Assembly (NCBI GenBank): GCA_021731625.1
Contig: JAKFXC010000027.1
Location: forward strand, 1 to 35,107
Direction of reading: 5' to 3'
DNA from: Candidatus Omnitrophota bacterium
GTDB taxonomy: Bacteria > Omnitrophota > Gorgyraeia > Zapsychrales > Fredricksoniimonadaceae
DNA length: 35,107 nucleotides
Below are positions 16,563-24,943 of this stretch, one piece after another. The position numbers and the translations under genes are program-made. The first letter of the stretch is position 1; each line of letters begins with the position of its first letter. Below the pieces are notes generated by a model. The model was not told the DNA's origin. It made no database searches and saw only the letters and a program-made list of their open reading frames with translations.

Positions 16563-17469
16563 CGGGGTGTTGGCCTTAAGCCCTGGGGGTGCAATGGCCA
16601 AACCGGTCAATGACGCCATCGTTGCCATCGTCAATACGGACGTCATCACCATGAAGGACCTCAAAGACTATATCGCCGGCATTTACCGGCAGCTAAAGAT
16701 TGAAAATCACCCGGTGGCAGAAATTCAGGAGATCATGGCTTCCTATGAGGAAAAAGGGATCAACCAGTTGGTCGAGGACAAATTGATTTTGGCGGCTTCG
16801 AAAGCCAAAGGGCTGGAGCTCCGGGAGGAGGCCGTGACCAAGAGGATCAAGGAGATCAAGGCCAAGTATCCCACCGAAGATGATTTTTTGGCTTCCTTAG
16901 ACGCTCAGGGCCTGACCGTCACCGACTTAAAGAATAAAATCATGGACCAGATGAAAGCCCGTTATACCGTCGATATTGAGGTAAGGGACAAGATTTTTGT
17001 CAATCCTCAAGAAGTGACCAAGTATTACTCTGAACATATGAACGAATTTACCCGTAAGACCAAATACGATTTGCAGTCCGTTTACGTCTCCTTCGATAAA
17101 GGTAAACAGGAAGCCCGCAATAAGGCCTCCGAGGCTAGGGCCAAATTGGCGGCTGGAGAGAATTTTGAGAAGCTCAGCAAAGAATATTCCGAATTGCCGT
17201 CGGTGGGGGCTATCGAGCAAGGCCAAATGGTACCGGCGGTGGAGAGGGCGGTCTTTGACCTTAAGGTTGGAGAAGTGTCCGATCCGATTGAAGTAGATGC
17301 CGGGATTTATGTTTTTAAGGTGGTCGGCATTTTGCCCGGCCGGGTAGAAACATTGGAGGAAGCCAAGGACAAGATCCACAATAAACTGTACGACCAATTG
17401 TTTGAGAAAAAGTTTAAGGAATGGATCAGCAAATTGCGCAAAAAGAATTATGTCGAGGTCCGGGATTAA
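16534..17469 (+). CDS. SurA-like periplasmic peptidyl-prolyl isomerase
   Basis: This 311-residue protein is an exported parvulin-type chaperone. A signal peptide ends at AMA|KP (after residue 22). A SurA-like helical N-terminal domain (NDAIVAIVNTDVITMKDLKDY, LVEDKLILAASKAKGLE) is followed by one PPIC rotamase domain around residues 155-265 (TRKTKYDLQSVYVSF, AGENFEKLSKEYSELPS, ALFDLKVGEVSDPI-like AVFDLKVGEVSDPIEVD) and a C-terminal helix. E. coli SurA has two rotamase domains; only one is seen here. It probably assists outer membrane protein folding. It lies before pdxA and ksgA, the same order as surA in E. coli, and overlaps both mfd and pdxA. Confidence 0.88.
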   Translation: MRKFLYLIISGVLALSPGGAMAKPVNDAIVAIVNTDVITMKDLKDYIAGIYRQLKIENHPVAEIQEIMASYEEKGINQLVEDKLILAASKAKGLELREEAVTKRIKEIKAKYPTEDDFLASLDAQGLTVTDLKNKIMDQMKARYTVDIEVRDKIFVNPQEVTKYYSEHMNEFTRKTKYDLQSVYVSFDKGKQEARNKASEARAKLAAGENFEKLSKEYSELPSVGAIEQGQMVPAVERAVFDLKVGEVSDPIEVDAGIYVFKVVGILPGRVETLEEAKDKIHNKLYDQLFEKKFKEWISKLRKKNYVEVRD

Positions 17470-18331
17470 AACGATCGGTATCACCATGGGCGACCCCACA
17501 GGAGTGGGGCCGGAAGTGATCATCAAAGCCCTCAAGGTGAAGGGGCTGGCCAAGGCGTCCCGGTTTATCTGCATCGGCGATGCAGAAATCTTAAGAGGTG
17601 TTCCGGCGGAAATCATCCCTATTGCGTACCGCACTCCCGGCGAGGGGGCATTAAAATTTTTACAGCGCGGCGTGCGCATGATTAAAGACAAAACGCTGGA
17701 CGCATTGGTGACGGCCCCCTTATCTAAAGAAGCGGTCAGCCGCTATAGCCCTGGTTTCCTCGGACATACCGAATACCTGGCCCGGGCTTTTAAGGTCAAG
17801 AAATTCGACATGATGTTTATTTATGACCGGATGCGGTTGTCTTTGGTCACCCGCCATGTGCCGCTAAAAGAGGTGCCGAGGCTCATCACCAAGAGAGCCG
17901 TATTGTCTTCTATTGAGCTCATGCAGGAAACCTTGCAAAAACATTTTCATATTGCCCGACCGCGCATCGCTGTCTTGGGGGTAAATCCTCATGCCGGTGA
18001 AGGCGGTTTGCTCGGTAAGGAAGAAGGCGCTCAGATTATTCCGGCCATCAAGTCCGCCCGCTCTCAGGGCATTCAGGCGAATGGACCATTCCCCGCAGAT
18101 ACTTTTTTTTGCCAGGACCGGGACTTTGACGGCATTGTGGCCATGTACCACGACCAGGGCCTGGCACCCGTCAAGGGACTGTATTTTAAAGATTTGGTCA
18201 ATTTCACCGCGGGCCTTCCCTTTGTCCGCACCTCTCCGGTGCACGGCACGGCGTTGGACATTGCCGGTAAAGGCCTGGCTGACCCCTCCTCCATGATTGC
18301 TGCCATCAAACTGGCCTGCCGCCTGGCATGA
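17450..18331 (+). CDS. pdxA: 4-hydroxythreonine-4-phosphate dehydrogenase PdxA
   Basis: PdxA (293 residues) oxidises 4-phosphohydroxy-threonine in the DXP-dependant route to pyridoxal phosphate. Signatures include IGITMGDPTGVGPEVIIKAL at the start, DALVTAPLSKEAV, GHTEYLA (metal His), RIAVLGVNPHAGEGGLLG, GPFPADTFF, AMYHDQGLAPVK (metal His) and HGTALDIAGKGLADPSSM (metal His). ATG 17450 is preferred over an in-frame upstream codon because it starts right before the glycine-rich opening; it overlaps the surA-like gene by 20 bases. At 293 residues it is shorter than the usual ~330, with a trimmed first third. The stop overlaps the ksgA start. Confidence 0.95.
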   Translation: MSRSGIKTIGITMGDPTGVGPEVIIKALKVKGLAKASRFICIGDAEILRGVPAEIIPIAYRTPGEGALKFLQRGVRMIKDKTLDALVTAPLSKEAVSRYSPGFLGHTEYLARAFKVKKFDMMFIYDRMRLSLVTRHVPLKEVPRLITKRAVLSSIELMQETLQKHFHIARPRIAVLGVNPHAGEGGLLGKEEGAQIIPAIKSARSQGIQANGPFPADTFFCQDRDFDGIVAMYHDQGLAPVKGLYFKDLVNFTAGLPFVRTSPVHGTALDIAGKGLADPSSMIAAIKLACRLA

Positions 18332-19110
18332 GCTTACCTCACCGGCCTAAGAAATATTTAGGCCAGCATTTTTTGGTTGACCCCAATGTGGCCCAAAAAA
18401 TCGTCAAGGCATCCCGACTGGATCCGAGTGATGTGGTGATTGAAATCGGTCCAGGGCAGGGGGCCATCACCGCTTTAATTGCCCCGCAGGTTAAAAGATT
18501 GATTTGCGTGGAGACAGACCGGGATTTGATTGAGACCCTGCAGGAAAAATTTAAAGGGTTAAGTGTCGAGATTATTCACGCTGATTTTTTAAAATGGAAG
18601 TTACCTTCCTTGCCAGAGAAAGTGAAAATTGTCGGCAATATTCCTTATAATATTTCTACGCCCATTATTGAGAAACTGATTGAAGACCGACGGGCGCTGA
18701 AGGAAGCCTTTTTGACCGTGCAGTTGGAATTCGGTAACCGTCTGGCCGCCGCTGCCGGCAGCAAAGAGTATGGCTCCTTGTCGTGTTTTGTGCAGTTTTA
18801 TGCCCAGGTGCAGGTGCTTTTTAAAATCAAGAGCAGCGCGTTTAAGCCGCCGCCTAGAGTGGATTCCTGTTTTGTGCATTTGGATTTTGCGCAAGGACCG
18901 CGGTATCACCCGAAAGATGAGCAATGGCTGTTTCGTTTAATCCGCACCGCTTTCCAGCAGCGCCGCAAGACCATTGTGAATGGGTTGTCCCTTCTGGTGC
19001 CAAAAGAGCGGCTGGCCGCAGCCTTAAGAGAATTAAAAATTTCGCCGCAAGCCCGGCCGGAACAGTTGAATTTAAATAATTTTGTCGCTATTTCCGACTG
19101 TCTCATATAG
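18328..19110 (+). CDS. rsmA: 16S rRNA dimethyladenosine transferase KsgA/RsmA
   Basis: KsgA (260 residues) dimethylates two adjacent adenosines (A1518 and A1519 in E. coli numbering) near the 3' end of 16S rRNA. The N-terminus KKYLGQHFLVDPNVAQKIV is characteristic. The SAM site is VIEIGPGQGAITALI with CVETDRDLIETL, the catalytic motif is VGNIPYNISTPII, and FKPPPRVDSCFVHL plus AFQQRRKTIVNGL form the later conserved parts. It overlaps the pdxA stop by ATGA. rsmE at the window start is a second 16S rRNA modification gene. Confidence 0.97.
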   Translation: MSLPHRPKKYLGQHFLVDPNVAQKIVKASRLDPSDVVIEIGPGQGAITALIAPQVKRLICVETDRDLIETLQEKFKGLSVEIIHADFLKWKLPSLPEKVKIVGNIPYNISTPIIEKLIEDRRALKEAFLTVQLEFGNRLAAAAGSKEYGSLSCFVQFYAQVQVLFKIKSSAFKPPPRVDSCFVHLDFAQGPRYHPKDEQWLFRLIRTAFQQRRKTIVNGLSLLVPKERLAAALRELKISPQARPEQLNLNNFVAISDCLI

Positions 19111-19119
19111 AATTTTTCT

Positions 19120-19503
19120 ATGCTCAAGCGCATTTATTATCATGACACCGACGCGGGAGGCATTGTCTATTACGGCCAGTACCTATGTTATCTGGAAGAA
19201 GCCCGCACCGAGTTCCTGGAGCAAAAGGGTTTGAGCGTGCAGATGTTCAAGGAGCGGGGTTTGGGGTATGCTGTGCGTCAATGCAATGTCAGCTACCGTT
19301 CACCGGCCCGCTATGGAGACACCTTAGACTGCACGGCCTCGCTGACCAAGGCCACGGCTGCCCAGCTCATTTTTGATCAGAAAATTGTGGACCAAAAAGA
19401 CGGGCGTCTGGTCGTTGAGGCGGAGGTGACCTTGGTTTGCTTAAACGCCGATTTTAAGCCGACTCCGATGCCGGATGATTTAAAAGAAAAATTGTTGGCG
19501 TAA
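19120..19503 (+). CDS. YbgC-type acyl-CoA thioesterase
   Basis: A 127-residue hotdog-fold protein begins KRIYYHDTDAGGIVYYGQYL and continues YLEEARTEFL, the hallmark of the 4-hydroxybenzoyl-CoA thioesterase/YbgC family with its catalytic Asp in the DTD motif. Family members hydrolyse acyl-CoA or acyl-ACP, and in proteobacteria ybgC lies beside tol-pal genes. No tol or pal gene is present here. The later part has PARYGDTLDCTASL and LVVEAEVTLVCLN, typical strands. The real substrate cannot be read from sequence. Confidence 0.9.
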   Translation: MLKRIYYHDTDAGGIVYYGQYLCYLEEARTEFLEQKGLSVQMFKERGLGYAVRQCNVSYRSPARYGDTLDCTASLTKATAAQLIFDQKIVDQKDGRLVVEAEVTLVCLNADFKPTPMPDDLKEKLLA

Positions 19504-19520
19504 GTGGTGTCCATTTTTCT

Positions 19521-19823
19521 ATGTCTGATCGATTTTTGAGGATCTATAAGAAATTTTACGTCGATGAAGTCAAAAGTCATTTATTGACCTACGGCGCTTT
19601 AAGCGGCACCTGTGCCAACTGTAAAAAAATGGATTTGAAGCTCGATGTTTTAAGATGTCCGTCCTGCAGCAACGAATTTAAATACATCGCCTTTGTGAAC
19701 ATCCGCGACCATTTGCCGAAAATGCAGCGGATCAGTCAGGAGCGGCCACAGGTGATTTTTGTCGACTATGAGGATTTTAAACGCCTGGAAGGCGAAGAGA
19801 AAGCGAAGGACATTCTTAGATGA
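19521..19823 (+). CDS. small zinc-ribbon protein of unknown function
   Basis: The 100-residue product has a lysine-rich helical start (SDRFLRIYKKFYVDEVKSHLL), then two CxxC pairs (C31/C34 and C46/C49) as expected for a single zinc ribbon, and a C-terminal part with NIRDHLPKMQRISQERPQ and VIFVDYEDFKRLEGEEKAK. I do not recognise a named family. It is translated between the thioesterase and the M20 peptidase, with its TGA overlapping the peptidase ATG, so it is clearly a real, co-transcribed gene. The VDYEDFKRLEG tail suggests an alpha/beta end rather than a pure DNA-binding finger. Confidence 0.8.
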   Translation: MSDRFLRIYKKFYVDEVKSHLLTYGALSGTCANCKKMDLKLDVLRCPSCSNEFKYIAFVNIRDHLPKMQRISQERPQVIFVDYEDFKRLEGEEKAKDILR

Positions 19824-20965
19824 TCAATAAAGATCGATTGGTCCGGCTGACCCAAAAGCTTTTACGGTTCGATTCAGTCAACCCGCCGGGCAATGAATTG
19901 GCGGTGGCCAGATTCGTCGAGCAGGACATGCGTTCGCTGGGGCTGGATGTTAAGACCGTGTCTTTTGCGAAAGACCGTCCGAATGTGCTGGCGACGCTGC
20001 GGGGGACCTTGCCGCGCCAACAAGCTGCTGCCAAGGCCATTTTAATCACCCCGCACATTGACACCGTGCCGTTTGGCAGCGGCTGGAAGTTTAACCCCAC
20101 CGGGGGAGAGATTCACCAAGGCCGCATTTACGGCCGCGGGGCCAGCGATGATAAAGGCAATGCCGCCGTCGGCATGGAGGTGTTGCGTTCCCTAGTTGAG
20201 GACGGGGTGCGTTTTAAACGCGACATTATTTTTGCCGCCACCGTGGATGAAGAAACCGGCAGCCATAAAGGCATACGGCCGTTGCTGGACAAAGGGATTT
20301 TGCGGCCGCAGGTCGCCCTGATTACCGATTCCGAGGAATTTGAATGCATCATTGCCCAAAAAGGGTTGTTCCACAGCCGGGTGCAGATTTTTGGCAAAAA
20401 AGCCCATGGGGCTTACAATTGGCGCGGCATCAATGCGATTGAGATTGCCAGCCGGGTCATCAATCGCCTGAAAGATCATCAGTTTAAATTTAAGAAGCAT
20501 CCGCTTCTGGTACCGCCGACCAAAAATATCGGCACCATCCGGGGCGGGGACAAGGTGAATATGGTAGCGGACTTTTGTGAATTTTCTTTGGATATCCGGT
20601 TTATGCCGGGCATGAACGCTAAAGGGGTTTTAAAAGAGGTGACCCACATTATCCGTAAAGAAACTAAAAAATTTAAAGTCATCATCGACGACAGCCAAAA
20701 ACCGTATCAAATCGACCCTAAGCACCCGTTTGTCAAGACCTATGTGGATGTCTGCCGGTCCATGGGCATCCAGGCCGAACTCAAAGGTAGCCAGGGCGCT
20801 ACCGTGATTACCTTTTTTCAGGACCACGGCATCCCGGCCTTCTCGACGGGCTGGGGGGCGCACGGGGTTATCCACGCCAATGATGAGTACGCGCACGTGA
20901 AGACCTTATACAAGGGCGCGCAGGTCCTGGAGGCGTATTTGAAAGAATACGATGCCAGGTGTTAA
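19820..20965 (+). CDS. M20-family metallopeptidase (ArgE/DapE type)
   Basis: A 381-residue M20 zinc amidohydrolase. It opens LLRFDSVNPPGNELAVARF and shows the metal-site motifs ITPHIDTVPFG (first His and Asp), GRGASDDKGNAAVGMEVL (bridging Asp), ATVDEETGSHKGIRPL (catalytic Glu and metal Glu), LITDSEEFECIIAQKG (metal Asp/Glu) and, near the end, WGAHGVIHANDEYAHV (last metal His). The family includes acetylornithine deacetylase, succinyl-diaminopimelate desuccinylase and aminoacylases; the sequence does not let me choose. Nearby genes (trpBA, his) do not decide it either. The start overlaps the zinc-ribbon gene's stop. Confidence 0.9.
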   Translation: MINKDRLVRLTQKLLRFDSVNPPGNELAVARFVEQDMRSLGLDVKTVSFAKDRPNVLATLRGTLPRQQAAAKAILITPHIDTVPFGSGWKFNPTGGEIHQGRIYGRGASDDKGNAAVGMEVLRSLVEDGVRFKRDIIFAATVDEETGSHKGIRPLLDKGILRPQVALITDSEEFECIIAQKGLFHSRVQIFGKKAHGAYNWRGINAIEIASRVINRLKDHQFKFKKHPLLVPPTKNIGTIRGGDKVNMVADFCEFSLDIRFMPGMNAKGVLKEVTHIIRKETKKFKVIIDDSQKPYQIDPKHPFVKTYVDVCRSMGIQAELKGSQGATVITFFQDHGIPAFSTGWGAHGVIHANDEYAHVKTLYKGAQVLEAYLKEYDARC

Positions 20966-21636
20966 AGATCGCCCTATTTTTATTGTTGTTCTTGGGCCAG
21001 ACCTTGGCCCGGGCAGAGCCGCCGCCCTTTGCCGCCGGCGAAACAGTGCATTACAAGATTGCGCAGATGGGCCTGAAGGTTGGGGAAGCGACTCTGGAAT
21101 ATGTCGGCCCCAAGATCGTGTCCGGCCGGAATGTGGTGCTTATTATTTTTACGTCGAAGGGGGTCAATTTTTATGATCAGGAAAAAATCTACCTAGACCC
21201 GGAGAGTTTCAGGCCGTTGGCAGTCAGCCGCGACTTAAATATATTCGGAAAAAAAGAAAAAATTATTGAATACTATGTGGGCCAGAAAATTAGGATCATC
21301 AAACAGGTGGGCAAGGAACGCTCCGAGCAGGTTTTGGCAACCAAAGGCCAGGTGGACAATATTTATGGGTTCATCTACCGCTACCGAATCCAGGGACCGT
21401 TTAAAGTAGGGGAACAATTGGATATTCGTCTTCCAACCAAGGACTTGAAAATCAGCGTGGCAAAAGAAACCAAATTGGCCGCGGGAGGAAGGACCTACGA
21501 CTGTTACTATATGGAGAGCGAACCCGCCCAATATAAAATTTGGTTTGATAAAGGCCCCAAGAAATTGCCCTTGCGCATCAGCGGGTCGATCGGCGTTGGC
21601 AATACTGCAATGATCATGACGGGCGTAAAGGATTAA
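20959..21636 (+). CDS. exported DUF3108 protein
   Basis: A 225-residue secreted protein with a clear signal peptide ([19 protein letters not shown], cleaved after residue 19). The mature part has [58 protein letters not shown] and [18 protein letters not shown], which fit the DUF3108 family of envelope proteins with a beta-rich fold and unknown role. It uses a GTG start (20959) overlapping the end of the M20 gene by 7 bases, and no strong Shine-Dalgarno is seen, so translation is probably coupled. trpB begins one base after its stop. Confidence 0.85.
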   Translation: MLKIALFLLLFLGQTLARAEPPPFAAGETVHYKIAQMGLKVGEATLEYVGPKIVSGRNVVLIIFTSKGVNFYDQEKIYLDPESFRPLAVSRDLNIFGKKEKIIEYYVGQKIRIIKQVGKERSEQVLATKGQVDNIYGFIYRYRIQGPFKVGEQLDIRLPTKDLKISVAKETKLAAGGRTYDCYYMESEPAQYKIWFDKGPKKLPLRISGSIGVGNTAMIMTGVKD

Positions 21637-21637
21637 T

Positions 21638-22816
21638 ATGGCTTACCCAGACAATCAAGGACATTTTGGACAATATGGCGGACGGTATGCGCCGGAGACA
21701 TTGATGGCCGTCTTGACGGAGCTCGAGAAGGAGTTTACTAGAATCCGCAAAAATCCAGCGTTCAACAAGGAGTTTAGTTTGTATCTGCAAGAATACGCTG
21801 GACGTCCGTCCAATTTGTATCATGCCAAGCGTTTAAGCGCGCATTTAAAAACGTTGAACGTGTATTTAAAACGGGAAGACTTATTGCACACCGGCGCGCA
21901 TAAAATTAACAACACCCTGGGGCAAATCCTGGTGGCCCGGCGCATGGGCAAGACCCGCATCATCGCCGAGACCGGGGCAGGCCAGCATGGGGTGGCCACC
22001 GCCACCGTGTGTGCTTTGTTTGGACTTAAATGCGTGATTTACATGGGCAGAGAAGATTTGCATCGGCAGGCCTTGAATGTGCTGCGCATGAAATTGCTGG
22101 GCGCTGACGTGCGCCCGGTGGACAGCGGATCAAAAACTTTAAAAGACGCGATGAATGAGGCGGTGCGTGATTGGGTGGCCCATCCGGAGGATACATTTTA
22201 CATCATCGGTTCGGTGGCCGGGTTTCATCCGTATCCTCTCATGGTGCGGGAATTTCAAGCGGTGATTGGCAAGGAAGCCCGTCGGCAATTTTTGGCCAAA
22301 GAGCGCCGGCTGCCGGATTTTTTGGTGGCTTGTGTGGGGGGTGGGAGCAATGCCATGGGCCTTTTCCATGCTTTTTATGGCGATTCCAAAGTGCAAATGA
22401 TCGGTGTGGAAGCAGCCGGGCATGGGTTAGCCAGTGGAGCACATTCCGCCACGCTCATGAAGGGACGGGTGGGAGTTTTGCATGGCAGCAAAAGCATGTT
22501 GCTTCAGAATGCCGACGGCCAGGTACAAATTGCGCATTCCATTGCTGCAGGATTGGATTATCCCGGTGTGGGTCCGGAACATGCTTATTATAAAGAAACC
22601 GGCCGGGCCCGTTATGTGGCGGTCGATGATAAGTCCGCCGTGCAGGCCTTAAAAATGTTGGCCCGTTTGGAGGGCATCATCCCGGCGCTGGAAACCGCGC
22701 ATGCCATTGCCTATTTGAATACCTTGGCTAAGCAGGTCAAGAAATCCTCTTCGGTCATCGTGTGTCTGTCCGGCCGGGGAGACAAAGACATGAACCAGCT
22801 CGCAGCCCTTATTTAA
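21638..22816 (+). CDS. trpB: tryptophan synthase beta chain
   Basis: TrpB (392 residues) condenses indole and serine to tryptophan using pyridoxal phosphate. It opens [16 protein letters not shown], has the PLP lysine at K89 in [13 protein letters not shown], the indole/serine site [15 protein letters not shown], the phosphate loop [12 protein letters not shown], and the late [14 protein letters not shown]. The Glu in AETGAGQHG that guides indole addition is intact. This is the standard TrpB1 type that pairs with TrpA, and trpA begins one base after its stop. Confidence 0.98.
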   Translation: MAYPDNQGHFGQYGGRYAPETLMAVLTELEKEFTRIRKNPAFNKEFSLYLQEYAGRPSNLYHAKRLSAHLKTLNVYLKREDLLHTGAHKINNTLGQILVARRMGKTRIIAETGAGQHGVATATVCALFGLKCVIYMGREDLHRQALNVLRMKLLGADVRPVDSGSKTLKDAMNEAVRDWVAHPEDTFYIIGSVAGFHPYPLMVREFQAVIGKEARRQFLAKERRLPDFLVACVGGGSNAMGLFHAFYGDSKVQMIGVEAAGHGLASGAHSATLMKGRVGVLHGSKSMLLQNADGQVQIAHSIAAGLDYPGVGPEHAYYKETGRARYVAVDDKSAVQALKMLARLEGIIPALETAHAIAYLNTLAKQVKKSSSVIVCLSGRGDKDMNQLAALI

Positions 22817-22817
22817 A

Positions 22818-23609
22818 ATGCCAAACCGCCTTGACCAAAAATTTCAAACCCTGAAAGCTTCTCGACAGAAGGCCTTCATCGTGTATCTGACCGCGGGGGA
22901 TCCAAATTTGAAGACTACCGCTGAATTGGTGCTGGCACTTGACAAGGCGGGGGTCGACGTAATTGAGCTGGGCATTCCTTTTTCCGATCCTTTGGCCGAC
23001 GGCAGCATCATTCAAGCAGCCTCGCAACGGGCATTGAAGCGGGGAGTGACTTTGAGTAAAGTGTTTGAGTTGGTGCAAACGATCCGCCGGCATTCCCAAA
23101 TTCCATTGGCCTTCATGACGTATTACAATCCGATTTTTAATTATGGCGAGGAGGCCTTCGTAAAGAAGTGCCGCACGGTTGGCGTCGATGGCATCATTAC
23201 CCCGGACCTGCCTCCGGAAGAAGCCCGAACCCTGCGCCGGGCTGCAGTCAAGCACGGCATTGCCACAGTGTTTTTTATTTCTCCCACCACCACCGACGCG
23301 CGCCTGAGAGCCAATGCCCAGGCCTCGACCGGCTTTGTGTATTATGTGGCCATCACCGGAGTCACCGGCACCAAATCCGCCGACATTCAAGATGTGCTCA
23401 AACACATCCGCCGCGCCAAACGGTTAACCTCAAAGCCCGTCTGCGCCGGTTTCGGAATTTCCACCCCGCAACAGGTCAAACACATTTCCAAAATGGCCGA
23501 CGGCGTCATTGTGGGCAGCGCCATCGTCCAGAAAATCCATGACCACACCGGCCAGGCAAACTTGGTCGATCAGGTTGTCCGCTACGTGCGGCAATTAAGG
23601 GGGAAGTAG
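22818..23609 (+). CDS. trpA: tryptophan synthase alpha chain
   Basis: TrpA (263 residues) is a TIM barrel that cleaves indole-3-glycerol phosphate to indole, passed to TrpB. The catalytic Glu and Asp are seen in VIELGIPFSDPLADGSIIQ and in FIVYLTAGDPNL with GVDGIITPDLPPEE. The phosphate-binding ends GVTGTKSADI-like ITGVTGTKSADIQD, CAGFGISTPQQV and GVIVGSAIV are present. It follows trpB directly. No trpC, trpD, trpF or trpG is in the window. Confidence 0.97.
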   Translation: MPNRLDQKFQTLKASRQKAFIVYLTAGDPNLKTTAELVLALDKAGVDVIELGIPFSDPLADGSIIQAASQRALKRGVTLSKVFELVQTIRRHSQIPLAFMTYYNPIFNYGEEAFVKKCRTVGVDGIITPDLPPEEARTLRRAAVKHGIATVFFISPTTTDARLRANAQASTGFVYYVAITGVTGTKSADIQDVLKHIRRAKRLTSKPVCAGFGISTPQQVKHISKMADGVIVGSAIVQKIHDHTGQANLVDQVVRYVRQLRGK

Positions 23610-23620
23610 GATACCTAAAT

Positions 23621-24886
23621 ATGCGACGCATTACTCAGCTTCCCAATAACATCCGCCTCATCACCGAGGAATTAAAAGACCGCCACGGCACTGCCATCGG
23701 CATTTGGGTGGGCACCGGCGGCCGTTATGAAGAGGACCGCAACAAGGGCGTGGCCCATTTTTTGGAACACATGGCTTTTAAAGGCAGCACGAATTATTCC
23801 TGCGACGAGATCAAACAATCGATAGAAGGGGTGGGAGGTAATGTGAATGCCTTTACCGCCGAGGAAGAAATTTGCTACTACGCTAAGGTGCCTTCCCGCC
23901 ACTGGCAGCGCACCTTCGATGTGTTGGCGGACATCAGCTTTTTTCCGACCATCTCCAAAAAGGATTTGGACAAAGAGCGGGGGGTGATTTTAGAAGAAAT
24001 CAAAATGTATCATGACCTGCCACAATATTATGTCAGCGAACTGTTGGATGAATTGCTCTGGCCCAATCATCCGTTGGGCAAAAGCATCACCGGCTCTGCC
24101 GCCACCGTAAGCGCCTTGCAGCCTAAAGATCTTCGGGATTTTCATAGCCAATATTACGTTCCGCCCAACGTGGTCGTATCGGCAGCCGGGCAGCTTGAAC
24201 ACGACGAGTTGGTCAAGTTGCTGCGCAGCAAAACCAGCGGTCTTCAGACCGACCATTCGTCCGGCAATCTCATGCCCGCCCGCAAAGACCAAGACCGGCC
24301 CGGCCTGAATTTGCATTTTAAGCAAACCGAACAAATGTATATGGCCATCGGTTATTTGGCCTATGAGATCAATCATCCGGATTATTATGTTTTGGCGCTG
24401 CTCAATGTCATCATCGGCGGCAATATGTCCAGCCGTTTATTTAATGAAGTGCGCGAGAAACACGGGTTGGCCTATTCGATTTCCAGCGGCACCAAAACCC
24501 TGCATGACACCGGCTTATTTACGGTGCGGGCAGGAGTGGACAATGGTAAAATCACCGCGGCCCTGGAACTTATCCTCAAAGTTTTAACCAAGACCGCCCG
24601 CACGGGAATCACCGCCAGCGAGTTTAAACGGGCCAGGGAATATTATCTGGGGCAATTTACGTTAGGGCTGGAAGACACGCTGGACCGCATGCTCTGGATC
24701 GGGGGCATCCTCATTAGCAATGACAAGGTCAAGACTGTCCAAGAGGTCATCAAAAAAATCGATGCGGTCACCATGGCTGACATCAAGCGCGTGGCCCGGC
24801 ACATTCTGGCCGCACACCGCCTCAATGTGGCGGTCATAGGGCCGCTGTCCTCGGTTCAGGAAAAATCAATTCGATCAATTTTGTAG
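23621..24886 (+). CDS. M16-family zinc peptidase
   Basis: A 421-residue pitrilysin-type (M16B) peptidase. The inverted zinc motif HFLEH is at residues 46-50, with the downstream zinc-site region GGNVNAFTAEEEICYYAKV and ERGVILEEIKMY supplying the acidic ligand. The C-terminal half carries the substrate/lid signature VREKHGLAYSISSGTKTL. The length equals one two-domain half, so it acts as a homodimer or with a partner, as known for bacterial M16B proteases. No signal peptide is present. It is the last gene of the train that begins at mfd; no clear terminator follows before the next gene. Confidence 0.93.
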   Translation: MRRITQLPNNIRLITEELKDRHGTAIGIWVGTGGRYEEDRNKGVAHFLEHMAFKGSTNYSCDEIKQSIEGVGGNVNAFTAEEEICYYAKVPSRHWQRTFDVLADISFFPTISKKDLDKERGVILEEIKMYHDLPQYYVSELLDELLWPNHPLGKSITGSAATVSALQPKDLRDFHSQYYVPPNVVVSAAGQLEHDELVKLLRSKTSGLQTDHSSGNLMPARKDQDRPGLNLHFKQTEQMYMAIGYLAYEINHPDYYVLALLNVIIGGNMSSRLFNEVREKHGLAYSISSGTKTLHDTGLFTVRAGVDNGKITAALELILKVLTKTARTGITASEFKRAREYYLGQFTLGLEDTLDRMLWIGGILISNDKVKTVQEVIKKIDAVTMADIKRVARHILAAHRLNVAVIGPLSSVQEKSIRSIL

Positions 24887-24943
24887 TAGTTTAGGGAACG
24901 CTTTCTGGCAGAACTAATATAAATGTGGTATTCTTAACTTATC

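Noticed and set aside
24887-24943. Promoter for the giant protein gene
   Set aside because: TATAAA and TATTCT hexamers are present but no matching -35 box at proper distance; too weak to list as a feature.
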